Both the position numbers and the translations under genes were made by a program. Shown here in pieces: positions 1 to 6,536 of a stretch of 64,000 bases of DNA. How positions within the stretch are numbered: the first letter of the stretch is position 1; each line of letters starts with the position of its first letter. Below the pieces are notes generated by a model. The model had not been told where the DNA came from, searched no databases, and saw only the letters and a list, made by a program, of their open reading frames with translations. The stretch is from Actinomadura barringtoniae (GTDB lineage: Bacteria > Actinomycetota > Actinomycetes > Streptosporangiales > Streptosporangiaceae). The DNA lies in contig NZ_JAGEOJ010000012.1 in assembly GCF_017573505.1 (NCBI RefSeq), positions 186,001 to 250,000 on the forward strand. Direction: 5' to 3'.

Positions 1-307
1 CGGCCAGCGACTCGACCGGCTGGTCGGCGAGCGAGCCGTAGAGGCGTTCGAGCAGTTGCTCGGCGACCTCCTCGGCGGTGCCGGCGGTCAGCGGTGGCGC
101 GGGCGACCCGGCGGCCTGGGCGAAGAGGCGTTCCTTGCTGCCGAAGTAGTGCATGACCAGTCCGGGATCCACGTTCGCGGCGGTCGCCACCGCGCGGATC
201 GTCGTGCGGTCGTAGCCGGACTCGGCGAACAGCCTGCGCGCCTGCTCCAGAATCCGGGCCTCGGTGTTGCGGCGCTGCTCGGCCCGCGACGGACGAAGAT
301 CACCCAC
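1..307 (-). CDS. TetR/AcrR family transcriptional regulator, C-terminus beyond window
   Basis: This is the N-terminal ~102 residues of a TetR-type repressor. The visible part is a complete helix-turn-helix: a first helix (ARILEQARRLFAESGYDRTT), then the recognition segment IRAVATAANVDPGLVMHYFG and the typical follow-on SKERLF. The start is taken at GTG 307 (VGDLRPSRAEQ), which puts the HTH about 15 residues from the N-terminus as is usual. An overlapping ATG lies in another frame. The ligand-binding domain runs off the window. It is divergent from the SnoaL-like gene at 401 across a gap with three TTGAAC direct repeats, so it probably controls that gene and itself (inference). Confidence 0.9.
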   Translation of the reverse strand, partial: MGDLRPSRAEQRRNTEARILEQARRLFAESGYDRTTIRAVATAANVDPGLVMHYFGSKERLFAQAAGSPAPPLTAGTAEEVAEQLLERLYGSLADQPVESLA

Positions 308-355
308 GGGCTCATTCTACGGGTGTTGACCGGGGCCGCGATTTCGTTCTACGTT

Positions 356-386
356 CGTTGAACCAGTCATTGAACGACCGTTGAAC
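356..386. promoter_or_regulatory. Candidate TetR operator: three direct repeats
   Basis: CGTTGAAC (356-363), CATTGAAC (368-375) and CGTTGAAC (379-386) lie in the short divergent gap between the TetR gene and the SnoaL-like gene. Spacing of 11-13 bp puts the copies roughly on one helix face. A GAAGG ribosome-binding site follows just before ATG 401. Binding is inferred from position only. Confidence 0.4.
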
Positions 387-400
387 GAAGGGGCCCGCCA

Positions 401-826
401 ATGCACAACGACCCGATCGAAGTCCTGGAGCGGCGGCGCGCGGCACTCGTGGCCCGCGACATGGACGCGTTCGTCGACCTGTTCGTGGAGGACGCCGTCA
501 TCGAGATGCCGTTCCACGTCGAAGGGCAAGGCCTGCCCGACCGGCTCGAAGGCCGCGAGGCGATCCGCGCGTTCTCCGCCAGGACACGCGACATGCCGTT
601 CGAGATCACCGACCTGGAGACCCGCGCCCTGCACCGGACCGCCGACCCCGAGGTGGTCGTCCTCGAACTCACCACGGTCGGACGCATGGCGACGACGGGC
701 GAGGACTTCACGGTGCCCTGCATCCAGGTCTTCCGGATCCGCGACGGCCGGATCGTGCTCTTCCGCGACTACGTGGCCGCGCAGGCACTGCCGGCCGAGT
801 TGAATTCCTCGCTGCACCGGCGATGA
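401..826 (+). CDS. SnoaL-like / NTF2-fold protein
   Basis: A 141-residue single-domain protein of the NTF2-like cone fold. It starts with the helical segment IEVLERRRAALVARDMDAFV followed by LFVEDAVIEMPF, the usual SnoaL pattern of an N-terminal helix pair and a first strand carrying an acidic pocket residue. It ends with the strand pair CIQVFRIRDGRIVLFRDYV. Length matches the SnoaL_2 class. Such proteins are polyketide cyclases, isomerases or ligand-binding proteins and the substrate cannot be told from sequence. It starts at ATG 401 after GAAGG. The divergent TetR gene is the likely regulator. Confidence 0.8.
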   Translation: MHNDPIEVLERRRAALVARDMDAFVDLFVEDAVIEMPFHVEGQGLPDRLEGREAIRAFSARTRDMPFEITDLETRALHRTADPEVVVLELTTVGRMATTGEDFTVPCIQVFRIRDGRIVLFRDYVAAQALPAELNSSLHRR

Positions 827-1140
827 GTTTCGGGTGGTCCGCCGGTCTACCCCTGTGAAAGCGAACGAGCCGGCAGATAGAGGGAGCAGCCACCCGACGT
901 ACGATGTGGATCACCCCGCGCAGCGGCCGTCCGCGGCCCGACTGTCGGGTACGTCACACTCTCCCGGCCCGGGCCGCGGACCAGCCAGAACTGTCAGACC
1001 CCCCAGGAATACTCCGAAACCTGACGGGGTTTAATCGCTCGCAAAGTGTCAGTCGCTGCAGTAATTTTGCCGCGTACCCACCCAAGACCCCACTCGGTCC
1101 TTACTGCCCGCGTGCCCGGGCCCGACGATTGGAAGAGACT
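827..1140. other. Intergenic stretch upstream of the DHA2 exporter
   Basis: About 310 bp with no credible gene. A long in-frame extension of the exporter back to 904 is open but has no transporter similarity and no ribosome-binding site. A weak inverted repeat GCAAA...TTTGC lies around 1040-1070. No recognised riboswitch is seen. Confidence 0.5.
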
Positions 1141-2673
1141 TTGACCGCCCCTGCGTCCCAACAGGTGACCGACGGGCCACCCGAGGCGACCGGCTCATCC
1201 GGAGGCCTCGATCGCGGCGTGCTCGCGGTGGCCATGGTCGTCGTGCTCGGCGCCATCATGTCCATCCTTGACGTGACGGTCGTCAACGTGGCGATCAACG
1301 ACCTCGCCAAGGAGTTCCAGACCCCGCTGTCGACCATCCAGTGGGTGGCGACCGGTTACACCCTGGCGCTCGCCACCGTGATTCCGATCACAGGCTGGGC
1401 CTCGGCCCGTTTCGGCACCAAGCGCCTCTACATGATCTCGATCACGCTCTTCGTGCTCGGTTCGATGCTGGCGGGCCTCGCCTGGTCCGCCGAGTCGCTG
1501 ATCGCCTTCCGCGTCCTGCAGGGCCTGGGCGGCGGCATGATCATGCCGGCCGGCATGACGATCCTGACCCAGGCCGCGGGCCCGAGCCGCGTCGGCCAGG
1601 TCATGAGCGTCGTCGGCATCCCGATGCTGCTCGGACCGATCCTCGGCCCGATCATCGGCGGCTACCTGGTCGACGACGTGTCCTGGCGCTGGATCTTCTT
1701 CATCAACCTGCCCATCGGCATCGTCGCGCTGTTCGCCTCGGCGAAGATCCTGAAGAAGGACAGCCCGCAGCGCGGTGAGCGGCTGGACATTCTCGGGTTG
1801 ATCCTGCTGTCGCCGGGTCTGGCCTCACTGATCTACGGCCTGGCCAAGGGCGCCGAGCTGAAGAACTTCGGCAAGACCGAGGCGCTCCTGCCCACCGTGA
1901 TCGGCGCCGTGCTGGTGATCGGCTTCGTGATCCGGGCACTGAACGCCAAGAGCCCGCTGATCGACCTGCGCCTGCTCAAGCGGCGTTCGGTGATGGCGGC
2001 CTCCGGCACGATGGTCCTGTTCATGGCCGCGTTCATGGGCGCCATGCTGCTCATGCCGCTCTACTACCAGACCGTCCGCGGCGAGGGCGCCCTCATGTCG
2101 GGCCTGCTCCTGGCCCCGCAGGGCCTCGGCGCCATGATCACCATGCCGGTCGGCGGCAAGCTCACCGACCGGATCGGTCCCGGACGGGTCGTCCTGGTCG
2201 GACTGACGGTCGTCGTGGCGTCCATGGCGGGCTTCGCCTCGCTGCTGCAGGCCGACACCTCCTACTGGGCGCTCGGCGCGGCCCTGTTCGTGATGGGTCT
2301 CGGCATGGGCATGACGATGATGCCCACCATGGCCGCGGCGATCCAGACCCTCGTCCACGACGAGGTGCCCCGCGCCAGCACCATGCTGAACATCATCCAG
2401 CAGGTCTCCGCCTCCATCGGTACCGCGATGATCTCCGTCCTCCTCGCCAACCAGCTGTCGAGCAAGCTCGGTGGCGGCGGTGGCGGCGGCGACATCGGCG
2501 GCAAGCTCCCGGAGGCCGTCCGGGACAAGATCGCCGGCCCGATGGCGGACGCGTTCCAGACCACCTACTGGTGGGCCGCGGCCCTGCTGCTCCTGGCCTT
2601 CCTGCCGGCGCTCCTGCTACCGCGCAAGAAGCCCGACACCCCGGCGGCGGACGCGCCAATGCCGATGCACTGA
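1141..2673 (+). CDS. DHA2-family MFS drug exporter (EmrB/QacA type)
   Basis: A 510-residue proton-driven multidrug efflux permease with about 14 membrane segments. Family signatures: LDVTVVNVAINDLAKEF (residues 43-59, motif D1), SARFGTKRLYM (motif A-like loop), VLQGLGGGMIMPAGM, and the antiporter motif C region GPILGPIIGGYLVDD followed by WRWIFFINLPIG. A glycine run (SKLGGGGGGGDIGG) sits in the last periplasmic loop. The start chosen is TTG 1141, preceded by GGAAGAG. The frame is open to 904 but that extension is arginine/proline-rich and unlike a transporter N-terminus. A GC hairpin at 2715-2749 ends the unit. The substrate is unknown. Confidence 0.9.
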   Translation: MTAPASQQVTDGPPEATGSSGGLDRGVLAVAMVVVLGAIMSILDVTVVNVAINDLAKEFQTPLSTIQWVATGYTLALATVIPITGWASARFGTKRLYMISITLFVLGSMLAGLAWSAESLIAFRVLQGLGGGMIMPAGMTILTQAAGPSRVGQVMSVVGIPMLLGPILGPIIGGYLVDDVSWRWIFFINLPIGIVALFASAKILKKDSPQRGERLDILGLILLSPGLASLIYGLAKGAELKNFGKTEALLPTVIGAVLVIGFVIRALNAKSPLIDLRLLKRRSVMAASGTMVLFMAAFMGAMLLMPLYYQTVRGEGALMSGLLLAPQGLGAMITMPVGGKLTDRIGPGRVVLVGLTVVVASMAGFASLLQADTSYWALGAALFVMGLGMGMTMMPTMAAAIQTLVHDEVPRASTMLNIIQQVSASIGTAMISVLLANQLSSKLGGGGGGGDIGGKLPEAVRDKIAGPMADAFQTTYWWAAALLLLAFLPALLLPRKKPDTPAADAPMPMH

Positions 2674-2714
2674 GCAACACCCACGCAGTACGAGCAAGAC
2701 CCACGCACGACCCG

Positions 2715-2749
2715 AACGCCCCGGACCGGCACCCCCGGCCCGGGGCGTT
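2715..2749. terminator. Bidirectional hairpin between convergent genes
   Basis: Perfect 10-bp inverted repeat AACGCCCCGG (2715-2724) / CCGGGGCGTT (2740-2749) between the stop codons of the convergent exporter and IMPase-like genes. There is no strong T-run, as is common in actinobacteria. Confidence 0.65.
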
Positions 2750-2761
2750 CCCCGTTCCGAG

Positions 2762-3568
2762 CTATCGGGAGGCGGAGAGCTGGTGGTCGATCATCTCCAG
2801 CAGCGTGGCGTGCGTCTGCCGGTCGGCCGCCGCGACCAGGCCGCCGGCGCCGGTGTGCGGCGGCCGGCCGCGCAGATCGGTCACCACGCAGCCCGCGGCC
2901 TGGCACAAGGCGATCCCGCTGGCGAAATGCACGCTGTCGCGCAGCCGGCCGTCGGTGACGTAGGCCGCCCGCCGCCCGGCGGCGACCCAGGCCACCGCCA
3001 AGGTCGTGGAGACCACGCGCGGCCGGAATCGTGCGCCGAACGCGGGGTCGGCCAGCAGCTCGACGGCCCGGAAGTCCGGTGCGTTCGGGAACGGCGGATC
3101 AAGATTGACGTCCACCAGCCGCGACTCGGCTGACGGCGTGAGCTCAGCGTCCTCGCCGTCACGGCGGACGCGGGCCCGCTCGCCGTCGGTCCAGAAGACC
3201 TCGTCGTTGAACGGATCAGCGGATGCCGCCGCCGTGACCTCCGACCCCGTACGCAGGGCGACGTTCACCGCGACCAGCATGCTCCGGACCGCGTAGTTCA
3301 ACGTGCCGCACAGCGGATCGACCAGCCACACGCGGCCGGTCTCCTCGGCACCCGTGCGTCCGCTCTCCTCGCCCACCAGGGCGTCACCGGGTCGAGCGGC
3401 CCGGATGACCTCACCGATGACCTTCTCCGCCTCCAGATCGGCGGCCGTGGCGAAGTCACCGCCGGACTTGTCGAAGCGGGCCAGCGGCGCCCCGTACATC
3501 TCGCGCACCACGGCGGCGCCCGCCTGCGCCGCCGTCACCGCCAAGGCCGCGTCGCTTCCCGCGTTCAT
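2762..3568 (-). CDS. Inositol monophosphatase-like protein with altered metal ligands
   Basis: A 268-residue member of the Mg2+-dependent sugar phosphatase fold (IMPase/FBPase/CysQ). Seen in order: the helical N-terminus, GDALVGEESG (Glu67/Glu68), WLVDPLCGTLNY (residues 81-92) and the C-terminal segment RDSVHFASGIALCQAAG. In active IMPases these motifs read DPxDGT and WDxAAG. Here the second Asp of DPxDGT is Cys87 and the WD pair is Val-His (His214), so two expected metal ligands are replaced while the fold motifs remain. It may have another activity, or be a substrate-binding relic. Start is ATG 3568; GTG 3577 in frame is an alternative. The frame stays open far upstream but that part is arginine-rich and not family-like. 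Confidence 0.8.
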   Translation of the reverse strand: MNAGSDAALAVTAAQAGAAVVREMYGAPLARFDKSGGDFATAADLEAEKVIGEVIRAARPGDALVGEESGRTGAEETGRVWLVDPLCGTLNYAVRSMLVAVNVALRTGSEVTAAASADPFNDEVFWTDGERARVRRDGEDAELTPSAESRLVDVNLDPPFPNAPDFRAVELLADPAFGARFRPRVVSTTLAVAWVAAGRRAAYVTDGRLRDSVHFASGIALCQAAGCVVTDLRGRPPHTGAGGLVAAADRQTHATLLEMIDHQLSASR

Positions 3569-3782
3569 GATCGCCACTCGCGCAGCATAGGCGGCGCGCC
3601 CGCCAGAGCTCGGTTCGCTGTGGTCAGAGCGTCGCGGCCGCCCGCTTGGTCCTGCGGAACGAACGGCGGCCGTCACGGATTGTCGATCGCGACGAACTTC
3701 GCGCCTGCGGTCTGACCTAACTTTCCGGGCTGAAGAGGGGCGGCCACGGCCTGCCCGACGCAGCGACCGAAAGAGGCGGCAG

Positions 3783-4928
3783 ATGGCAAAGTGTGGAGCA
3801 CGGACCGCGGCGACGATGGGACTGGTGGTGGCGGCGTTGACCGTCTCGTTCACCACACCGGCACGTGCGAGCGTGACGCATCCGCAGACGCAGGCGGCCA
3901 TGGACGCGGCCGTGAAGGCCGGCGTACCCGGGGTCACCGGGCAGGTCACGGAGAAGTACTCGATCTGGACGGGCATGTCGGGCGTCGGGAACCTGACGAC
4001 GAAGGTGCCGCGCTCGCCGGTCGACCGCTACCGGATCGGCAGCACGACCAAGACGTTCGTCGCGACCGTGCTGCTCCAGCTGGAGGCGGAGGGCAAGCTC
4101 AGCCTGAACGACACGCTCGACAAGTGGCTGCCCGGCGTGGTGCAGGGCAACGGGAACGACGGCAAGCAGATCACCGTGCGACAGGTACTCGACCACACCA
4201 GCGGGATCTTCAGCTACACCTCCGACCCGGTGTTCCTGGAGAACGGGTTCACCGAGAAGTTCCTGCAGCACCGCTACGACACCTACACGCCCGCGCAGCT
4301 GGTGGGCATCGCGATGAGCCACGCACCGCTCTTCGCACCGGGAGCGGGTTGGAGCTACTCCAACACCGACTACGTCCTGGCCGGGATGGTCGTCGAGAAG
4401 GTCACCGGCCGCTCGTACGGGAGCGAGATCGACCGGCGCATCCTCAAGCCGCTCGGCCTGTACGCCACCTCGGTGCCGACGACCGCGTCCTCGATGCCGC
4501 TGCCGAGCTCCCGCGCGTACTCCAAGCTCTCCCTGCAGCCGACGCCGGCGGGCAAGACCTACGACGTCACCGAGCTCAACCCGTCGGAGGCGGGCTCGGC
4601 GGGCGCGATGATCTCCGACTCCGACGACCTCAACAAGTTCTTCTCGGCGCTGCTGGGCGGCAGGCTGCTGCCCGCCGCGCAGCTCAAGGAGATGAAGACC
4701 ACCGTCCCGGTCGGCGCGCCCTACCCGTTCAACGGCTACGGGCTGGGGCTCATGAGAACCGACCTGCCCTGCGGCGGTTCGGTGTGGGGCCACGCGGGCG
4801 GCATCCAGGGATCGGTGACCCAGGCCGTGACGACGGCGGACGGCGGCCACTCGTTCTCGTTCAACTTCAACGGCGACTGGGCCGGTGACAGCCAGGCCGT
4901 CACCAACGCGGAGTACTGCCCGAAGTAG
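3783..4928 (+). CDS. Secreted serine beta-lactamase/DD-peptidase-like hydrolase
   Basis: A 381-residue penicillin-binding-protein/class C beta-lactamase-fold hydrolase. An N-terminal signal peptide (residues 1-29, ending PARA) is followed by the three catalytic motifs: Ser-X-X-Lys as STTK at 87-90 (nucleophile Ser87), YSN at 192-194, and HAG at 337-339 in place of KTG. The HxG third motif is characteristic of the EstB / DD-peptidase R61 branch, so D-alanyl-D-alanine peptidase or esterase activity is more likely than antibiotic resistance (family knowledge). Its stop lies about 50 bp from the tRNA array, which is on the other strand. Confidence 0.9.
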   Translation: MAKCGARTAATMGLVVAALTVSFTTPARASVTHPQTQAAMDAAVKAGVPGVTGQVTEKYSIWTGMSGVGNLTTKVPRSPVDRYRIGSTTKTFVATVLLQLEAEGKLSLNDTLDKWLPGVVQGNGNDGKQITVRQVLDHTSGIFSYTSDPVFLENGFTEKFLQHRYDTYTPAQLVGIAMSHAPLFAPGAGWSYSNTDYVLAGMVVEKVTGRSYGSEIDRRILKPLGLYATSVPTTASSMPLPSSRAYSKLSLQPTPAGKTYDVTELNPSEAGSAGAMISDSDDLNKFFSALLGGRLLPAAQLKEMKTTVPVGAPYPFNGYGLGLMRTDLPCGGSVWGHAGGIQGSVTQAVTTADGGHSFSFNFNGDWAGDSQAVTNAEYCPK

Positions 4929-4980
4929 ACGAGCGGGGGCACCGCGATCGGACTCGCACAGTGGAAGACACCGTCCAGCT

Positions 4981-5053
4981 TGGAGACGCGGACGGGAGTC
5001 GAACCCGTGTCCAGCGGCTTTGCAAACCCTGGCCCGCCCCGGCGAACCGCGTC
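4981..5053 (-). tRNA. tRNA-Cys(GCA)-like, degenerate
   Basis: Acceptor GACGCGG/CCGCGTC pairs perfectly and the T-arm ACGGG-TTCGACT-CCCGT is intact, with an encoded CCA. The anticodon loop reads TTGCAAA (anticodon GCA). The anticodon stem pairs at only about 3 of 5 positions and the gene is about 3 nt shorter than usual. It is last in the array, 1 nt after tRNA-Arg. It may be a decayed or atypical tRNA. Confidence 0.65.
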
Positions 5054-5054
5054 G

Positions 5055-5131
5055 TGGTGCCCCCGGCAGGATTCGAACCCGCATCGTCCGGCTTCGAAGG
5101 CCGGCGTCCTGTCCAGTTGGACCACAAGGGC
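5055..5131 (-). tRNA. tRNA-Arg(TCG)
   Basis: Acceptor GCCCTTG/CGGGGGC (two G-U pairs), D-arm GTCC/GGAC, anticodon stem CCGGC-CTTCGAA-GCCGG with anticodon TCG, T-arm GCGGG-TTCGAAT-CCTGC, discriminator A and encoded CCA. Canonical. Confidence 0.92.
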
Positions 5132-5138
5132 ACTGTCG

Positions 5139-5212
5139 GGCGATCGGAGGGAATCGAACCCTCACTTCCGGGACCACAACCCGGCGTGCATACCAATGAC
5201 ACTACGAACGCC
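5139..5212 (-). tRNA. tRNA-His(GTG)
   Basis: Anticodon stem CCGGG-TTGTGGT-CCCGG gives anticodon GTG. The extra 5' G(-1) at 5212 opposite discriminator C73 is the His identity pair. T-arm is GAGGG-TTCGATT-CCCTC. The acceptor has one T-T mismatch at position 4-69. CCA is not encoded. Confidence 0.88.
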
Positions 5213-5230
5213 ATGCCCGCCGTCAGCGAA

Positions 5231-5284
5231 ACTCGCTGAACGAGCGCGACTCGCTGAACGAGCGCGACTCACTGAACGAGCGGG
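5231..5284. repeat. Three 18-bp tandem hairpin repeats inside the tRNA array
   Basis: Units 5231-5248 and 5249-5266 are identical (ACTCGCTGAACGAGCGCG). Unit 5267-5284 differs at two bases. Each contains a small inverted repeat CTCG-CTGAA-CGAG (CTCA in the third), so the spacer between tRNA-Val and tRNA-His can form a row of stem-loops. Confidence 0.85.
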
Positions 5285-5289
5285 ACTAG

Positions 5290-5363
5290 TTGACCGAGCA
5301 GGATTCGAACCTGCGATCTTCCGCGTGTGAAGCGGCTGCTCTACCAGGCTGAGCCATCGGTCA
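5290..5363 (-). tRNA. tRNA-Val(CAC)
   Basis: Acceptor TGACCGA/TCGGTCA is perfect, D-arm GCTC/GAGC, T-arm GCAGG-TTCGAAT-CCTGC. Loop TTCACAC gives anticodon CAC. The anticodon stem GCCGC/GCGGA pairs at four of five positions. CCA is not encoded. Confidence 0.85.
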
Positions 5364-5368
5364 TCACG

Positions 5369-5440
5369 TACCCCCGGCAGGATTTGAACCTGCACCTCGA
5401 CGCTTAAGAGGCGCCTGCTCTGCCATTGAGCTACGGAGGT
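5369..5440 (-). tRNA. tRNA-Lys(CTT)
   Basis: Acceptor ACCTCCG/CGGGGGT (one G-U), D-arm GCTC/GAGC, anticodon stem GGCGC-CTCTTAA-GCGTC with anticodon CTT, T-arm GCAGG-TTCAAAT-CCTGC, discriminator A. CCA is not encoded. Confidence 0.9.
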
Positions 5441-5442
5441 GT

Positions 5443-5460
5443 GGAGGGAAAAGTCCCTCC
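5443..5460. repeat. Inter-tRNA hairpin (Lys-Gln spacer)
   Basis: GGAGGGA / TCCCTCC with a 4-nt loop fills most of the 30-nt spacer. It may be an RNase landing site for cutting the array transcript (inference). Confidence 0.6.
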
Positions 5461-5470
5461 ATGTGGGTCG

Positions 5471-5541
5471 CTGCTGGAGCAGGGTTCGAACCTGCATGTC
5501 GTGATTCAGAGTCACGCATCCTGCCGTTGGATGATCCAGCA
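5471..5541 (-). tRNA. tRNA-Gln(CTG)
   Basis: Acceptor TGCTGGA/TCCAGCA is perfect, anticodon stem CGTGA-CTCTGAA-TCACG with anticodon CTG, T-arm GCAGG-TTCGAAC-CCTGC, discriminator G as expected for Gln. CCA is not encoded. Confidence 0.9.
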
Positions 5542-5543
5542 TC

Positions 5544-5559
5544 GGGGAATCGATTCCCC
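5544..5559. repeat. Inter-tRNA palindrome (Gln-Leu spacer)
   Basis: GGGGAATCGATTCCCC is a perfect 16-bp palindrome in the short spacer between tRNA-Gln and the tRNA-Leu-like gene. Confidence 0.7.
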
Positions 5560-5563
5560 GGAG

Positions 5564-5637
5564 TGCGGGAGGCGGGATTCGAACCCGCATAGGTCGGGTT
5601 TTGAAGCCGCCGCGTCTGCCTGTTGCGCCACTCCCGC
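5564..5637 (-). tRNA. tRNA-Leu(CAA)-like with short variable loop
   Basis: Acceptor GCGGGAG/CTCCCGC and T-arm GCGGG-TTCGAAT-CCCGC are perfect and the loop TTCAAAA gives anticodon CAA (Leu). A leucine tRNA should have a long variable arm, but only about 5 nt (CCTAT) separate the anticodon stem from the T-arm. The anticodon stem GCGGC/CCCGA pairs at only 3 of 5 positions. It is either a decayed gene or an unusual class I body with a Leu anticodon. Confidence 0.65.
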
Positions 5638-5674
5638 TCGTGGTCGTCGCACGTTGTCGTCCCTCGTCGCGCAG

Positions 5675-5750
5675 TCGGAACGGCAGGATTCGAACCTGCG
5701 CATCTCCCGCATCCGAAGCGGGCGCCTTCCCCAAGCTTGGCCACGTTCCG
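5675..5750 (-). tRNA. tRNA-Pro(CGG)
   Basis: Acceptor CGGAACG/CGTTCCG, anticodon stem CCCGC-TTCGGAT-GCGGG with anticodon CGG, T-arm GCAGG-TTCGAAT-CCTGC. It is first in the minus-strand array. A TTGAAA hexamer at 5783-5778 could be its -35 box. CCA is not encoded. Confidence 0.9.
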
Positions 5751-5826
5751 TAGATTGCCTGTCTTCCACTGTGGAGTTTTCAATGAGCCCGCCCTCCAGC
5801 CCGAAGGCAGAGGCCCCGCATATATG

Positions 5827-5896
5827 CCAGAGGCCGCCCCCGGGGATCCTCCGGGGGCGGCCTCTGGTTGAGAACTGTTGTGCTCTAACCAGAGGC
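5827..5896. promoter_or_regulatory. Leader with two mutually exclusive hairpins upstream of the tRNA array
   Basis: CCAGAGGCCGCCCCCGG (5827-5843) and CCGGGGGCGGCCTCTGG (5851-5867) form a perfect 17-bp stem with a 7-nt loop. The segment GCCTCTGGTT (5860-5869), part of that stem, is also perfectly complementary to AACCAGAGGC (5887-5896). On the minus strand the order is an upstream arm, a shared arm and a distal arm, so only one stem can form, an attenuator-like layout. No gene is seen in 5751-6209 on either strand. Confidence 0.55.
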
Positions 5897-6209
5897 ACTC
5901 ATGGCCACGACGTCGCCACACGGATGCAACGCATGAGGGCGCTGCTTCGCGATGGCATTGAACTTTCGCACTGTCGTGGTCCCTTTCGTGTGTCTCTCAA
6001 GTCCAGCTACATATATTGAAGAGTGGATCGCCGTACTGGGCAACTGATTTTCCGGCGCCCCATCTGTGATGAGCGACGCGCCTCACGGCTCTGTGAACCG
6101 CGTCCACCCTCTGACGCGGTCTCTCCACGACCGGTTCCACCGGCACCGGCATATGCACGGAACGGCATAACAGACGTCCGTAGGCCACAGCGGTCAGTAG
6201 AGTCGGGGC

Positions 6210-6485
6210 GTGGTCACCGACAAGCGGCGCTGGGCCAAGCACGACCCGGAGAGCGGGATCGAGGACGTCGCGCTGCTCATCCTGGAGTGGCTGGCCGAGC
6301 ACGGGGTCAACGCGATGATCAGAGTGGACCCCGAGCGGCTCGCCGAGGACAAGCCCGCCTGGACCTTCGTGGTCAGCGGCGGCGAGACGTGCGGCGGGAT
6401 GCGGGTGGACGGTGCCAGCGCGGCCGAGTGCCTGTCGCGCGGGGTCGCCGAACTGCGCGACGCCGGCGTCGAGATCCCTTTCTAG
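6210..6485 (+). CDS. Small conserved-looking protein of unknown function
   Basis: A 91-residue protein, not recognised. It looks real: balanced composition, a helix (SGIEDVALLILEWLAEHGVNA) and a strand-rich middle (IRVDPER...WTFVVSGGE) with a Cys-Gly-Gly turn, then a C-terminal helix AAECLSRGVAELRDAG. The start is GTG 6210. A TAGAGT hexamer at 6198-6203 lies 6 nt before it, the arrangement of a leaderless actinobacterial gene, and there is no Shine-Dalgarno. Its stop codon lies in the first unit of a 12-bp tandem repeat. Confidence 0.65.
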   Translation: MVTDKRRWAKHDPESGIEDVALLILEWLAEHGVNAMIRVDPERLAEDKPAWTFVVSGGETCGGMRVDGASAAECLSRGVAELRDAGVEIPF

Positions 6486-6529
6486 GTCCCGTTCTGGATC
6501 CCGTTCTAAGTCCCGTTCTGGATCCCAGC
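6482..6529. repeat. Four 12-bp tandem repeats at a gene end
   Basis: Units CTAGGTCCCGTT, CTGGATCCCGTT, CTAAGTCCCGTT and CTGGATCCCAGC run from 6482 to 6529. The first holds the TAG stop of the 6210 gene. They fill the gap to the convergent HAD gene. Confidence 0.8.
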
Positions 6530-6536
6530 CTCTGCC

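Noticed and set aside
904..1140. N-terminal extension of the DHA2 exporter
   Set aside because: No ribosome-binding site and no transporter-like sequence. TTG 1141 is the better start.
3783..4928. Antibiotic-resistance beta-lactamase
   Set aside because: The third motif is HAG and not KTG, which fits DD-peptidase/esterase relatives better.
3717..5177. 486-codon minus-strand open frame
   Set aside because: Antisense to the serine hydrolase and runs through two tRNA genes.
5231..5284. CRISPR-like repeats
   Set aside because: 18-bp units are directly adjacent with no spacers, so they are tandem repeats.
4981..5750. Prophage or integrative element at the tRNA array
   Set aside because: No integrase, excisionase or phage structural gene is in the window. 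The array could still be a relic.
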